NCBI RefSeq assembly: GCF_030376615.1
Contig: NZ_JARRAB010000001.1
Span: 303,291 to 367,290 of the forward strand
Source of the DNA: Pseudomonas sp. sp1636
Lineage (GTDB): Bacteria; Pseudomonadota; Gammaproteobacteria; Pseudomonadales; Pseudomonadaceae
Length of the DNA stretch: 64,000 bases
Reading direction: 5' to 3'
In this document: positions 20,749 to 30,057 of the stretch, in pieces
Numbering within the stretch: position 1 is the first letter of the stretch
Layout of the letters: each line of letters begins with the position of its first letter
Notes under the pieces: model-generated
What the model was told of the DNA's origin: nothing
Seen by the model: the letters and a program-made list of their open reading frames with translations, nothing else
The model's database searches: none
Program-made: the position numbers and the translations under genes

Positions 20749-21585
20749 TCAGTAGAACAGTTCCCACAGGGCAAACATGGCGTACCAGAGCACGGCGGCG
20801 CGCACCAGCAACTGCCACAAGGCATCCAGACTGCTGACCCCGGCTTCGCCGATGATCGGCTCCGGCGTCTCGCAGGCCGCACGCCCGACATTGATCACCA
20901 GCTGCGCCGCGGTAATGTCCCAGCTCAACAACTCATGCAGCAACGCCCGGTTGACCGCAACGAAATTGCCGACCAGGGCGAAACTGGCTGCCAGCACCCG
21001 CACCGGCATCCAGTCGAAGGCATGCCGCAGTTGCACGGCGCGCTCACGCAAGATTTCCTGCTCGGTATGTTCGGCCAGTAGGGCCAGCAGCCGATATGCC
21101 AAGGCCGCCAACGGGCCAAGTAACGCGTACCAGAAGATCACGGCAAAGAAACTCTGATAGGCCTGCCACATCAGATGCCCCTGCACCCGTTGCAACAGCG
21201 CACCCTCTTCGTCGGCCTCCAGGGCCAGATCACGACGGGCGACCAGATAGGCCGCCTCACTGTCGCCGCGGCGCCAGCTGTCGCGAAACGGCCCGAGCGC
21301 CGCCTGCAAGTCGCCGCGTCCAAGGCTATATATCAGCACCAGTAGATGCACCGGCAACGCCAACCAACCGTAGGCCAGCGGCTCGAGCACAGCCAGCACC
21401 AGCCCCAGTACCAGCAGCGGCAGAACCACCAGCAACACAATCGCCAACCAGGGGCTCTCGATGAAATCCGCTTGCCGCTCCACCTTGGCCAGCAGCCGCA
21501 ACCAAGGGCCATCCTGCTGGATCTTGTTGCGCCAGGCCGAAAATTTCTCCACCCACAGCACCAGCAACAACACCAGAAAACTCAT
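20749..21585 (-). CDS. ampE: Regulatory membrane protein AmpE
   Basis: The 278-residue integral membrane protein has the AmpE start MSFLVLLLVLWVEKFSAWR and about four hydrophobic segments, with a large cytoplasmic loop around residues 95-150. AmpE has been proposed as a sensor linked to peptidoglycan recycling and beta-lactamase induction, but its biochemical role is unclear. Its start overlaps the ampD stop by four bases (21582-21585), the classical ampDE operon. Confidence 0.93.
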   Translation of the reverse strand: MSFLVLLLVLWVEKFSAWRNKIQQDGPWLRLLAKVERQADFIESPWLAIVLLVVLPLLVLGLVLAVLEPLAYGWLALPVHLLVLIYSLGRGDLQAALGPFRDSWRRGDSEAAYLVARRDLALEADEEGALLQRVQGHLMWQAYQSFFAVIFWYALLGPLAALAYRLLALLAEHTEQEILRERAVQLRHAFDWMPVRVLAASFALVGNFVAVNRALLHELLSWDITAAQLVINVGRAACETPEPIIGEAGVSSLDALWQLLVRAAVLWYAMFALWELFY

Positions 21586-22145
21586 GATTTCTCCTTCCTA
21601 TCCATCAGTGCAGCGCGCAGGCGCGTCCAGTCGAACGCCGGGCCAGGGTCGGTCTTGCGGGTCGGGGCGATATCGCTGTGCCCGCAGATCCGCTCTAGGG
21701 TGAGCGACGGGTAGACCCTTTGCAACTCAACCGTCAGGCCAATCAATGCGGCATATTGCGCATCGCTGAAGGGCTGTTCATCGGTGCCTTCCAGCTCGAT
21801 TCCCAGGGAAAAGTCGTTGCAGTTCTCCCGTCCGGCGAAACACGACTGCCCGGCATGCCAGGCGCGCTCGTGACACGAGACAAACTGGGTGACGGCGCCG
21901 TCACGCTCGATCAGAAAATGTGCCGACACGCGCAACGCCGCTATCTCGGCAAAGTATGGATGCTCATCGACGCGCAGACGATTCTGGAAGAACTCCTGCA
22001 CCTTGCCGGTACCGAACTGCCCTGGCGGCAGGCTGATGTTATGGATCACCAGCAGGGAGACCTCCTCCTGCGGGCGCGCATTGAAATTGGGCGACGGGCA
22101 GTGGCGCGCACCTTGGCACCAACCACTGCGAGGATCCAGCTGCAT
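21582..22145 (-). CDS. ampD: 1,6-anhydro-N-acetylmuramyl-L-alanine amidase AmpD
   Basis: The 187-residue cytosolic zinc amidase cleaves anhydromuropeptides during wall recycling and so controls AmpR-dependent beta-lactamase induction. Zinc ligands are visible in LLVIHNISLP (His), SCHERAWHAG, and the C-terminal GHSDIAPTRKTDPGPAFDW (His and Asp). The ATG of MQLDPRSGW at 22145 is chosen from family length and AGG upstream. An upstream in-frame ATG would add 14 unconserved residues. Confidence 0.95.
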   Translation of the reverse strand: MQLDPRSGWCQGARHCPSPNFNARPQEEVSLLVIHNISLPPGQFGTGKVQEFFQNRLRVDEHPYFAEIAALRVSAHFLIERDGAVTQFVSCHERAWHAGQSCFAGRENCNDFSLGIELEGTDEQPFSDAQYAALIGLTVELQRVYPSLTLERICGHSDIAPTRKTDPGPAFDWTRLRAALMDRKEKS

Positions 22146-22267
22146 AAAGGCTCCTTGAACGAGCCTCCACTCTAGCAGCAGAGCCAAGCATTGGTCATGC
22201 CGGGTACAGCCTGGCGAACGCCTGACAGGTTCTCGTCGGAATGAAATCCGCTTAATGCGATGGCTGC

Positions 22268-22375
22268 TGCTTTTGTAGGAGGGCCGTCCCCGGCGCGATG
22301 CTTTTGCTTGCGGAGCGGACGTCGTCCGCTATCGCCGCGGGGCGCGCCATCTCCTGCATAGGATGCAGAAAAACC
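22268..22375. repeat. Interspersed repeat, family A
   Basis: TTTTGTAGGAGGGCCGTCCC, then GGCGCGATGCTTTTGCTTGC, GGAGCGGACGTCGTCCGCTA and TCGCCGCGGGGCGCG. It is nearly identical over about 70 bases to the copy at 39825-39900. Confidence 0.7.
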
Positions 22376-22383
22376 GGGCGTGT

Positions 22384-24696
22384 TCAGGCGCCCTTGAGCT
22401 TGCGCAGGTTGCCGATCACCGACTCCAGCGCCCGGTCGAACAGCAGCGCATCGTCGAGCAGGCGGATCGCATTGCGGCGGAACTCCACCGCCAGCCCCAT
22501 GCGGGTTTTTTCCAGAACCTTCATGCCAGTGCGGTTGACGAAAATGTACTTGCCGGTCGGCTTGATCAGCGCCGCCAGCTTGCAGCGCAGCTTGTGTTCC
22601 TCATCCTCCTGAAACTCCACCCAGCTGCCTACCCGCAGGCGATCCACCTGCAGCAGGGCTTCGTCGTCATCTGCCAGGCAAAGTTCGGGTTCGCTCGCCC
22701 GGCTTTGCCCCGGAGCCAACAGCACGATCTCTTCGACCACCTCGATCATCGCCGTCCCAGCCGCCTCTGCGGTTGCGGGCAGCTCCAGCAAGGGCCGCTC
22801 GGCACGGGCCTCAGCCAAGACGAAACACACCTCATCATCGACGCCGGGTACGGCAGCGTCTTCGACCGGCAGCGTCTCGGCCACGGGCATGATCCGCTTG
22901 AAACGCTGAAAAGCCTGCACATGCAGCGCCTCCAGCTGATTGAAAAACGCAGCCGTGGCGAACGGATCGAACGCCGCGCTGGCCATGCCTTCGCGCAACG
23001 CCTTGAGCAAGCCCGGCACCAGTTCGAGTAAACGCAGGCGCGCTTGCGGATCCTCGTGGGGTTGCGCACTCCAGACCAGGTCATCCATGGTCGCCAACGC
23101 CGCCTGCCACTCGGCCGAACCGGCGCCGTGCTTGAGGCAGGTGAGCAGCAGCACCTTGCTCCACGCATCCCGCAGCAGACGCACCACCACTTCGGGCAGA
23201 GACTTACCCAGCAGGCGCTCATTCAGCGCCTGCTCGACTTGGCGCCGGGCCAATTCGGCCTTGGCGCTGCCCTCCTCGGCGTCGCGGGTGCGCTGTTCCA
23301 GCAGTTCACTGCGCCGCCGCTCATTGCCGGTAAAGGCGAGAAAGTCCGCCAGCAGCTCGGAAAAAATCAGCGGATCATCGACGAAGTCGTTGAGCAAGCG
23401 CTGCACTACCTGCTCGATCTTCTGGTACAGGCTGTCGCGCTGAGTATTGTCCTGCTCACCCCAGCCCAGGGCAGCCGAGGCGATTTCATTGAGCAAGCGC
23501 CGGGCCGGGTGACTGCCGCGACTGAAAAAAGTCTTGTCCAGCACCGCGACCTTGAGCATCGGAATCTGCAAGCGGGCGATCAGCGCTTTCAACGAATCCG
23601 GCAGGGTGCGGTCATCGAGGATGAATTCGAACAGCATCGACACCAGGTTGATGACGTCCTCATCCACCTCGCCAACCACCCGCGCCTTGCCGCTTCGGGC
23701 GCTGGCGCGGCTGAGCAGTTGTTCGAGCTGCTCGCGCAGATCGACTTCATCGCTGACCTGAGCCGGTGAGTGCTGCTGCATATGCGAGAGCAGGCGTAGC
23801 AGGTCGCGACTGCTGATGGGCGAGGCATCGGCCGGCATGTCGCGCCGCGTTACGCCACTGCCGCGCACCTGCGCAAGCAGCTCCTGCAGCGCCACGAACA
23901 CTTCCTGCACGCCGTCGCCGGTCTGCTCGCCAACACTGCCAGCCGACTGCTCCGGCGCATCACGCGCAGTCGCTCCGGAACGCTCCGGGTTGCGCCGCGC
24001 CGGTGCCGACCTCAGCTCAGGCAGCACGCCCGCCGCAACCAGAGCCTGATTGGCCTCGGCATAGAGTTGATCGAGATCGCCCAACACATACTTTTCGAAC
24101 AGCTTGAAAATGATCAGCTTGACCTTGATCTCCACGCCCAGACTGCTGCACGCCTCGAGAAAAGCCGCACAGAGGGCGGCGGGGCCGAGCGGATTGGACT
24201 TGTCGTCGAGTTTCTTGCTGACCAGGGCATTCAACCGCGTGCTCAGGTGGCCGACCGCCACGCCGTCCCGGCTCATGACCTTGGCCACCATGGCGTCCAA
24301 CGCCACGGACTCTTCCAGCTCATCGTTCTGCACCAGCGCCAGGCTGTCGAACGAGACAGCCCCCGGCGATGGCTTGCCGATTTCGTATTGATTGAGGGTA
24401 GCGAAAGGCTCGAAGACCGTGTGCAGGAAGTTGCGTTCAATACTCTTGCGCTTCAACCGCAGATCGCGCATGGCTTCGAAGAAGGCGTTCTGCTCGGCAT
24501 TGCTGGCCGCCCGATCCGCCATCTCGAACAGCGTATCGTCGGCATTGTCGAAGAGGGTTTGCAGGGATTTTCTGAGCTGCAACGCAGCCTTGTCGCGTAG
24601 GTGAATGAGCGCCACGGGCAGTCGGCCTACCGGCGCAGTGGGCGATTGCTCCGTGGCCACTTGATTCAGGCGCACTACATTCGCATCAGTCTTCAT
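22384..24696 (-). CDS. DUF1631 family protein
   Basis: This 770-residue cytoplasmic-looking protein of unknown function has no signal peptide or membrane helix. Its N-terminal block (LFDNADDTLFEMADRA, then FFEAMRDLRLKRKSIER) and C-terminal block (VGSWVEFQEDEEHKLRCKLA, then YIFVNRTGMK) align with the second DUF1631 protein encoded at 40505-42853 (VFGQVDDSLFECAEKA; FGTWFEFLADNQPRLLKLSW; YMFVDHSGQR). The C-terminal module is reminiscent of small beta-barrel PilZ-like domains; this is inference. A poorly conserved low-complexity segment separates the halves. It precedes nadC divergently, as, from memory, in PAO1. Confidence 0.88.
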   Translation of the reverse strand: MKTDANVVRLNQVATEQSPTAPVGRLPVALIHLRDKAALQLRKSLQTLFDNADDTLFEMADRAASNAEQNAFFEAMRDLRLKRKSIERNFLHTVFEPFATLNQYEIGKPSPGAVSFDSLALVQNDELEESVALDAMVAKVMSRDGVAVGHLSTRLNALVSKKLDDKSNPLGPAALCAAFLEACSSLGVEIKVKLIIFKLFEKYVLGDLDQLYAEANQALVAAGVLPELRSAPARRNPERSGATARDAPEQSAGSVGEQTGDGVQEVFVALQELLAQVRGSGVTRRDMPADASPISSRDLLRLLSHMQQHSPAQVSDEVDLREQLEQLLSRASARSGKARVVGEVDEDVINLVSMLFEFILDDRTLPDSLKALIARLQIPMLKVAVLDKTFFSRGSHPARRLLNEIASAALGWGEQDNTQRDSLYQKIEQVVQRLLNDFVDDPLIFSELLADFLAFTGNERRRSELLEQRTRDAEEGSAKAELARRQVEQALNERLLGKSLPEVVVRLLRDAWSKVLLLTCLKHGAGSAEWQAALATMDDLVWSAQPHEDPQARLRLLELVPGLLKALREGMASAAFDPFATAAFFNQLEALHVQAFQRFKRIMPVAETLPVEDAAVPGVDDEVCFVLAEARAERPLLELPATAEAAGTAMIEVVEEIVLLAPGQSRASEPELCLADDDEALLQVDRLRVGSWVEFQEDEEHKLRCKLAALIKPTGKYIFVNRTGMKVLEKTRMGLAVEFRRNAIRLLDDALLFDRALESVIGNLRKLKGA

Positions 24697-24808
24697 TGCG
24701 ACTCTCCTGCAGACTGCCCCCTCTTGGGCGAACCGGCCCGCACAACAACCAACCGAGCGCCATCCATGACGTCAAAGCTATGGCGTCAACAATCTTAAAG
24801 TTAACGCG

Positions 24809-24814
24809 ATTATA
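24809..24814 (-). promoter_or_regulatory. -10 element for the DUF1631 gene
   Basis: The minus strand reads TATAAT (within CCCTATAATCGCG), about 110 bases upstream of the ATG at 24696. The -35 match (GTTTGG at 17 bases) is weak. Confidence 0.35.
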
Positions 24815-24853
24815 GGGTCGCCGCACACGCCCCAAACAGACTTTTCCTGCAGA

Positions 24854-24869
24854 TATGACACAGGTCACA
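24854..24869. promoter_or_regulatory. CRP/Vfr-like site
   Basis: TATGACACAGGTCACA matches TGTGA-N6-TCACA at nine of ten positions. It lies between the divergent DUF1631 and nadC promoters, about 40 bases upstream of the DUF1631 -10 element, a plausible activator position. It is a single-site match and could be chance. Confidence 0.3.
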
Positions 24870-25045
24870 GATATGCAGCGCCCCGGCAACGACCAGCCGC
24901 ACCCGCCGTTGCAGCCCAGGTGATCGCCGAAAAATCCAGGCCACCGAGCGACAGGAGGGGTTGAACGCCGCCGACAACAGCCCCAACCACAGAGGTCACG
25001 CTAACGCAGATGAGCAATCTCGCTGCAGCGAACCTCGGCAATCCC

Positions 25046-25051
25046 TATAAT
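25046..25051 (+). promoter_or_regulatory. -10 element for nadC
   Basis: A perfect TATAAT lies 28 bases before the nadC ATG at 25079, giving a short leader. It falls inside the longer in-frame reading that begins at 25010, which argues against that upstream start. Confidence 0.45.
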
Positions 25052-25078
25052 CGCCCGATCCTGACCGTGGAGCCCAGC

Positions 25079-25927
25079 ATGCCGAACCTAACCCTCGCCG
25101 ACCTGACAGCCGAAATCGAGGCCAATGTTCGTCGCGCGCTGACCGAGGATATCGGTAGCGGCGACATCACCGCCCAATTGATCCCCATGGAGCGCCTGGC
25201 CCACGCCACCATCATCACCCGTGAAGCCGCCGTGATCTGCGGCACCGCCTGGGTCGATGCCGTGTTTCGCCAGCTCGATCCGCGCGTCGCCGTGCACTGG
25301 CAGGTTCGCGACGGCGAGCGCGTCAGCCCCAACCAGGCACTGTTCCACCTCGAAGGCCCGGCCCGCGCATTGCTCAGCGGCGAGCGCAGCGCCCTGAACT
25401 TCCTGCAAACCCTGTCTGCCGTCGCCACCCGCTGCCAGCACTATGCCGACCTGGTGCAAGGCACCGCGGTCAAACTACTCGACACCCGCAAAACCCTGCC
25501 CGGCCTGCGCCTGGCGCAGAAGTACGCGGTCACCTGCGGCGGCTGCCACAACCACCGCATCGGCCTGTTCGACGCCTTCCTGATCAAGGAAAACCACATC
25601 GCCGCCTGCGGTGGCATCGCCCAAGCCGTGCAAGCCGCCCACAAAATCGCCCCCGGCAAACCGGTGGAAGTCGAAGTGGAAAGCCTGGAAGAACTGCGCG
25701 AGGCGCTGAACGCCGGCGCCGACATCGTCATGCTCGACGAGCTGTCGCTGGACGACATGCGCCAGGCCGTCGCCCTCAACCAGGGCCGCTCCAAACTGGA
25801 AGCCTCCGGCGGGATAAACCAGAGCACCCTGCGCGCAATCGCCGAGACCGGAGTGGACTACATCTCGATCGGCACCCTGACCAAGGATGTGAAGGCGGTG
25901 GATTTGTCGATGCGGCTGAGCTTGTAA
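25079..25927 (+). CDS. nadC: Nicotinate-nucleotide pyrophosphorylase (quinolinate phosphoribosyltransferase)
   Basis: NadC converts quinolinate and PRPP to nicotinate mononucleotide in de novo NAD synthesis. The 282-residue protein has the family blocks [50 protein letters not shown] (PRPP/quinolinate site), [26 protein letters not shown] and [16 protein letters not shown]. The start is MPNLTLADL at 25079, with GGAG nearby and a TATAAT upstream. The 69-base longer frame is rejected. In PAO1, pilA follows nadC; here about 4.5 kb of decayed mobile DNA separates them. Confidence 0.97.
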   Translation: MPNLTLADLTAEIEANVRRALTEDIGSGDITAQLIPMERLAHATIITREAAVICGTAWVDAVFRQLDPRVAVHWQVRDGERVSPNQALFHLEGPARALLSGERSALNFLQTLSAVATRCQHYADLVQGTAVKLLDTRKTLPGLRLAQKYAVTCGGCHNHRIGLFDAFLIKENHIAACGGIAQAVQAAHKIAPGKPVEVEVESLEELREALNAGADIVMLDELSLDDMRQAVALNQGRSKLEASGGINQSTLRAIAETGVDYISIGTLTKDVKAVDLSMRLSL

Positions 25928-26090
25928 GCCACGTAGCCGCCCAATACTCCACGGGCCACAAACTCCAACGCCCCACGCATGGCGGCGCACTGACTTACCA
26001 CCGATAGCGCACTGGCCGGATGATTCGCGGGAAATGGTGGGAGCGTACGCGGCGATTCCACACTACACCCCAAGCCAATCGCCAATCACG

Positions 26091-26124
26091 CATGGTGGAT
26101 TAGCCGAAGGCGTAATCCACCATG
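26091..26124. repeat. REP hairpin, downstream of RAYT gene
   Basis: CATGGTGGATTAGCC and GGCGTAATCCACCATG form an almost perfect 15-bp stem around GAA. The same GGTGGATTAGCCG...GTAATCC(A/G)CC unit occurs, interrupted, on the other side of the RAYT remnant (27780-30089). REP hairpins flanking a RAYT gene are the usual arrangement. Confidence 0.75.
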
Positions 26125-26438
26125 GGTTGCCAACATGCCATGCCCAAAGACACGCTCAAGTATCACCCGGCACTGTGAACCCAGGGTCGCCCGCCCAATC
26201 TGGCGGAGACAACCCGCCACGAACACCACGGTGGAAGGTCGAATAAGGCCAACCCGCCACGCGCGCCAGCCAGCGATGTTTCAGCGGGTTGACATGCACA
26301 CAATCCACATGCCGACGGTAATCATCCTCGTCGCGGATCAGGTATTCCCAATAGCGGCGCTGCCAAACACCGCGCTCCCTGCGCAGCACGCGGTTGGGCG
26401 CGCGGTATTCATCGACAGGTAACGCCCGGCAAAAGAAG

Positions 26439-27476
26439 CCTGATTACGTATAAACCTCAACCAGGTTGAGGAGCCGGTATGGCATGGGTGGCGTCCTCAG
26501 CGCAGCATAGCTGAACCGCTCTATCATGGAGCCCAGATCGAAGCGACGGTTAAACCGATACTCGAACTCAGCCAGATAGCGTGGTGCGTGCTTGAGATCG
26601 AACGCATGGAACGTACCGGTCAGTGCGTTCTTCACATTACCCAGCAGGGTATTGACTCATTTGAATGCTGGATGCTGGGCACTGGCACGACCACTGCCCG
26701 TCACGATTGACGAGTGCAGGCAATTCCTCGCATCGAAAGCTTTGAAGCAAGCAAGACCGTCGCTGTAAACGGTACTTCCCGGAGCCACCGACCGTTGAGC
26801 GTAACGCTCGATTTCCTTAAGCGTGAAAGCTCGCACTCGACGTAACTGCAGATACTGGGGATGGCCTTCAGCGCTGGCCTGCACCACAGCGATAAAGGGA
26901 ACCTTGTTTTCCGATCCACGGCCGCGCTTTCCCGATTTCTCGCCGCTCAGATAGACATCATCGATTTCGATGCGCCCCGCGAGCACCATGCTCTGTTCTC
27001 GCTCGAGCACTACCTGCATGATTTTGTGCTTGAGCTTCCAGGCCGTGTTGTAGCTCACTCCCAGCTCACGCGAGAGCTGTAGAGCTGTAGAGCTGACAAG
27101 CTGTTCTTGCGCTGGGTTAGCAGGTAAATCGCCAGAAACCAGGTGGCCAGTGGGAGCTTAGTGCTGTCAAAAATCGCCTGCGCGGCCAGCGAAGCTTGGT
27201 GGTGGCAGCGGCTGCACTGATACAACTGGCGCGCCAATTGGCAGCAGGCGCCTTCATGACCGCACGCGGGGCAGCTGAAGCCGGTTGGCCAGCGCAGCTT
27301 GAATACCGCATGACGACATTGCCCCCCGGTTCCGTAATGATTGAGGAAATCGGTTAGCGAAAGGCCCGGCTGGAATTGAACCTGGTTACGCGGTATGAGC
27401 CATCTCCTGCTGGTTATTCATAGCTAACCGTAGATGGAAATTCCAGCGGAGCAACTGAGCTTGATACGTAATCAGG
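26439..27476 (-). mobile_element. IS1595-family insertion sequence (degenerate)
   Basis: A 1038-bp element bounded by inverted ends CCTGATTACGTAT (26439) and ATACGTAATCAGG (to 27476). The flanks AAAAGAAG and AAAGAAAG look like a diverged 8-bp target duplication. The single transposase gene nearly fills it and carries at least two disabling lesions. It sits inside the RAYT coding sequence. Confidence 0.85.
26444..27396 (-). pseudogene. IS1595-family transposase, frameshifted and with a premature stop
   Basis: Conceptual repair gives a full IS1595 transposase. The N-terminal part reads FQPGLSLTDFLNHYG followed by a zinc ribbon (CPACGHEG, then YQCSRCHHQASL) and TKLPLATWFLAIYLLTQRKN. The catalytic ISXO2-like part reads GVSYNTAWKLKHK, IEIDDVYLSGEKSGKRGRG, VYSDGLACFK and NVKNALTGTFHAFD, ending YRFNRRFDLGSM. 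Lesions: an 8-bp tandem duplication (GAGCTGTA twice, 27074-27089) shifts the frame; a TGA at 26657-26659 replaces the Trp expected before VNTLLGNVKNAL; and the expected start ATG appears as ATA at 27396. Confidence 0.85.
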
Positions 27477-27779
27477 AAAGAAAGTTTTCAGCAAGCGCCA
27501 ACGCAAGGGGAAGCTGGCATCGCCGGGCGGCAGCGTCCACACGCAATGCATATGCTCAGGCAGTACCACCCAGGCACCGATGGTAAATGGATGCAGCCGA
27601 CACACATGGCATATTGATTCGCGCAGCGTATCGATATGCCGGACGAGCAAATCATTGCTCCACCGTTGCAGCAGATTGACGGTAAAAAACCATGTAACCC
27701 CAGTCACGCGAGCCCAACGATAGGTCGGCATTCCATGCCTCCAATAGCACCCAAGATGCAAGCACCCTAGCAAACGCAG

Positions 27780-27787
27780 GGTGGATT
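27780..27787. repeat. Left half of interrupted REP / IS66 target duplication
   Basis: GGTGGATT, identical to the eight bases immediately after the IS66-family element (30058-30065). Joining this copy's upstream flank to 30058 onward restores an intact REP hairpin. Confidence 0.85.
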
Positions 27788-27863
27788 GTAAGCGTCCAGC
27801 CCGCCCACCTTTTGTTCGACCACCCCGGCCTGCATCCTCTGCGCTTTTCGGCAGGGGATTCAC

Positions 27864-28160
27864 ATGGAAACGATGCACGCGCGGCGCGAGTCCTGGGCTC
27901 GGCATGTTCATGCCTGGCGGGACAACGGGCTGACACAGGTCGCTTACTGTCAACAGCATGAGCTCAAACCCAAGGCGCTCGCCTACTGGATCAGGCGCAG
28001 CAAGCAGACGGCCACCCCGCTGAGTCTGGTGCCGCTGGCGGTGCAGGGGCCATTCGTCAGCGGGGAGTTGCTGCTGCAACATGCCAGCGGCTGGCAGTTG
28101 GCGTTGCCGGCAGGCGTCGATGCGATCTGGCTGGCTGGATTGCTGCGAGGGATGGTCTGA
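27864..28160 (+). CDS. tnpA: IS66 accessory protein TnpA
   Basis: The 98-residue protein is the first of the three IS66 products. WARHVHAWRDNGLTQVAYC and the following QQHELKPKALAYWIRRSKQ form the helix-turn-helix-like DNA-binding region typical of IS66 TnpA. Its stop overlaps the tnpB ATG (TGATG around 28160), consistent with translational coupling. No lesion is seen. An accessory role in IS66 transposition is family knowledge. Confidence 0.88.
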   Translation: METMHARRESWARHVHAWRDNGLTQVAYCQQHELKPKALAYWIRRSKQTATPLSLVPLAVQGPFVSGELLLQHASGWQLALPAGVDAIWLAGLLRGMV

Positions 28161-28498
28161 TGCTGACACCGGCACAGGTTTGGCTGGTGGTTGAACCGGT
28201 CGATATGCGCCTGGGGATCGACGGGCTTTCGGCGCACATTCAGCAGGCACTCGGGCGTCCACCCTGCGATGGCACGGCTTACGCCTTTCGTAATCGACGC
28301 GGCTCGCGGCTCAAGCTGTTGCAGTGGGACGGCACCGGTGTGTGGCTGAGCCAGCGGCGCTTACATCAAGGCCATTTCCGCTGGCCTAGCGCCGACGACA
28401 GGCTGTTCACCTTGACTCGGGCGCGGTGGCAATGGCTCATCACCGGCGTCGATTGGCAGCGCCTCGAGGCGCTGCCAATGGGGCATTGGAAGGTGTGA
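28160..28498 (+). CDS. tnpB: IS66 accessory protein TnpB
   Basis: The 112-residue protein is the IS66 Orf2 (unrelated to the IS200/IS605 TnpB nuclease). The signature VEPVDMRLGIDGLSAHIQQ and YAFRNRRGSRLKLLQWDGTG, WLSQRRLHQGHF are intact. It overlaps tnpA and precedes tnpC by 63 bases. It is required for transposition in studied IS66 elements, but its biochemical role is unclear. Confidence 0.93.
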   Translation: MLTPAQVWLVVEPVDMRLGIDGLSAHIQQALGRPPCDGTAYAFRNRRGSRLKLLQWDGTGVWLSQRRLHQGHFRWPSADDRLFTLTRARWQWLITGVDWQRLEALPMGHWKV

Positions 28499-28561
28499 CG
28501 AATAACACCTTAGAGCCAGTATTTACGGGTCTTTCAGGCGCCTCTAAGGTAAAATCCGCGC

Positions 28562-30031
28562 ATGCCTTTAACCGTCGAACTCGCCGCCCTCAACCTCGAT
28601 CCTGCCCAGCAGGAAGGCGTCGCAGCAGCCGTCTTTCCGCTGCACGCCGAGGCCGAAAAACTACGCGCCCAAGCCAAGCTCGATGCCCTGAAAATCCAGG
28701 CGCTGACCTTCGAGCTGGCGCAGTACAAGCGCATTCGTTTCGGCGTCAAAAACGAGGCTCTGTCGCCGGAGCAGCGGAATCTGTTCCGCGAGACGGCTGA
28801 CGCCGACTGCGCCGCCATTGAGGCCGAAGTCGAGCAGCAGGTGCCGGAGCTGCGCAGCCAGCGCCAGCGTGCCGGTCGCCAGCCCTTGCCGGAGCATCTG
28901 CCGCGCCTTGAACACCGTCACGAGCCCGCTACCTGCACCTGCGGCCAGTGTGGTGGCGAACTGGTCAAGATCGGCGAAGACATCAGCGAGCAGCTCGACG
29001 TTACGCCTGCCAAGTTCTTCGTGCACCGCCACATTCGCCCGCAATACGCCTGCCGCCCGTGCGAAAGCATTACTGCCGCGCCGATTCCACCAGCGGTGAT
29101 CGACGGCGGCATGGCTGCCCCAGGCCTGATTGCCTGGGTGCTGATCGGTAAGTTCCTCGATCACCTGCCGCTCTACCGCCTCGAACAGATCGCCGCCCGT
29201 GACGGTGTCCCTCTGGCCCGCTCGACCCTGGCCGAGTGGGTCGGGCGCTACGGCGTGGCCTTGCAACCCTTGGCGGATCGGCTACGCGAATTATTGCGAC
29301 GACGACCCGTGCTGCACGCCGATGAAACGCCCGTGCAGCAGCTCGATCCCGGCAAGGGCAAAACCAAATGCGCCTACCCCTGAGCCTACCGCAGCAACGA
29401 CCTGGACAAAGGGCCGCGCATCGCCGTGTTCGACTATCAAGCCGGGCGTAGCGGTGAGCATGCGCGCGACTTTCTGGGCGACTGGAAAGGGCACCTGGTA
29501 GTGGACGGCTTTGCCGGCTACAAGGCGCTGTTCGCCTTGGGCATCCACGAAGTCGCTGGCATGGCTCATGCCCGACGCAAGTTCTTCGACCTGCATGCGG
29601 CCAACCAGAGCCCAGTGGCCGCCCGGCACCTGCTGCGCGAGCGCGAGGCCCTGCCCAAACTGCAGGCCATGCACGACTGGCTGCAGTTAACGCGGCAAGG
29701 CGCGGCCAACGGCAGTGCCCTCGCCAATACCATGGACTACAGCCTGAAACGCTGGACGGCGCTGTCGCGCTACGCACACAGAGCCAACCTGCCGATCGAT
29801 AATAATCCGGTCGAGAACATCATCCAGCCGATCGCGGCGGGTAAGAAAAACTGGCTGTTTACCGGTTCAGAGCGTGCCGGCCGTCGCGCCGCCGCCATCC
29901 AGAGCCTGTTGGCCACCGCCAAACTGAACGGCATCGAGCCCGCTGCCTGGCTCAAGGATACGCTGGAAAAACTGCCCACCCGGCCCAACAACCGAATCGA
30001 TGAGCTATTGCCCCTCGGCTCCTCAACCTGA
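28562..30031 (+). pseudogene. tnpC: IS66 transposase TnpC, interrupted by one in-frame TGA
   Basis: The frame reads as a complete IS66 transposase (489 codons) except for TGA at 29381-29383. The first part has a leucine-rich coiled N-terminus, a zinc-binding CTCGQCGGEL segment, RRPVLHADETPVQQLDPG (first catalytic Asp) and ends KTKCAYP. After the TGA it continues in the same frame AYRSNDLDKGPRI, VVDGFAGYKALF (second Asp), MAHARRKFFDL and DNNPVENIIQPIA (Glu), then the C-terminal tail. The conserved residue at the stop is a Trp (L-W-A-Y) in relatives, so TGG to TGA is likely. Without readthrough the product is 273 residues lacking most of the catalytic core. Confidence 0.92.
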
Positions 30032-30057
30032 GAAAGGTGGGGCGGCTGGACGCTTAC

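Larger units (their letters stand above)
24697..25078. other. Divergent regulatory spacer (DUF1631 gene / nadC)
   Basis: The spacer holds a -10 hexamer for each direction and a CRP/Vfr-like inverted repeat, described separately. The rest shows nothing recognisable. Confidence 0.5.
26156..27731 (-). pseudogene. REP-associated tyrosine transposase (RAYT), split by an IS1595-family element
   Basis: The N-terminal part (27731 down to 27477; MPTYRWARVTGVTWFFTVNL...) contains the HUH motif in LPEHMHCVW. The C-terminal part (26438 down to 26156; ERGVWQRRYWEYLIRDEDDY, then RRHVDCVHVNPLKH) holds the expected catalytic tyrosine region. They join in frame as LKTFFCRALPVDEYR if the 1038-bp insert and one target duplication are removed, assuming one T was lost from a T-run. 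RAYTs are IS200-like Y1 transposases that mobilise REP hairpins. The REP at 26091 and the interrupted REP at 27780/30058 bracket this gene. Confidence 0.85.
27788..30057 (+). mobile_element. IS66-family insertion sequence
   Basis: A 2270-bp element with terminal inverted repeats GTAAGCGTCCAGCCCGCCCA at the left and the inverse of GTAAGCGTCCAGCCGCCCCA at the right, and a perfect 8-bp target duplication GGTGGATT on both sides. It has the three-gene IS66 layout tnpA-tnpB-tnpC on the plus strand. The target is the stem of a REP hairpin. The transposase gene has one nonsense codon, so this copy is probably not autonomous. Confidence 0.95.
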
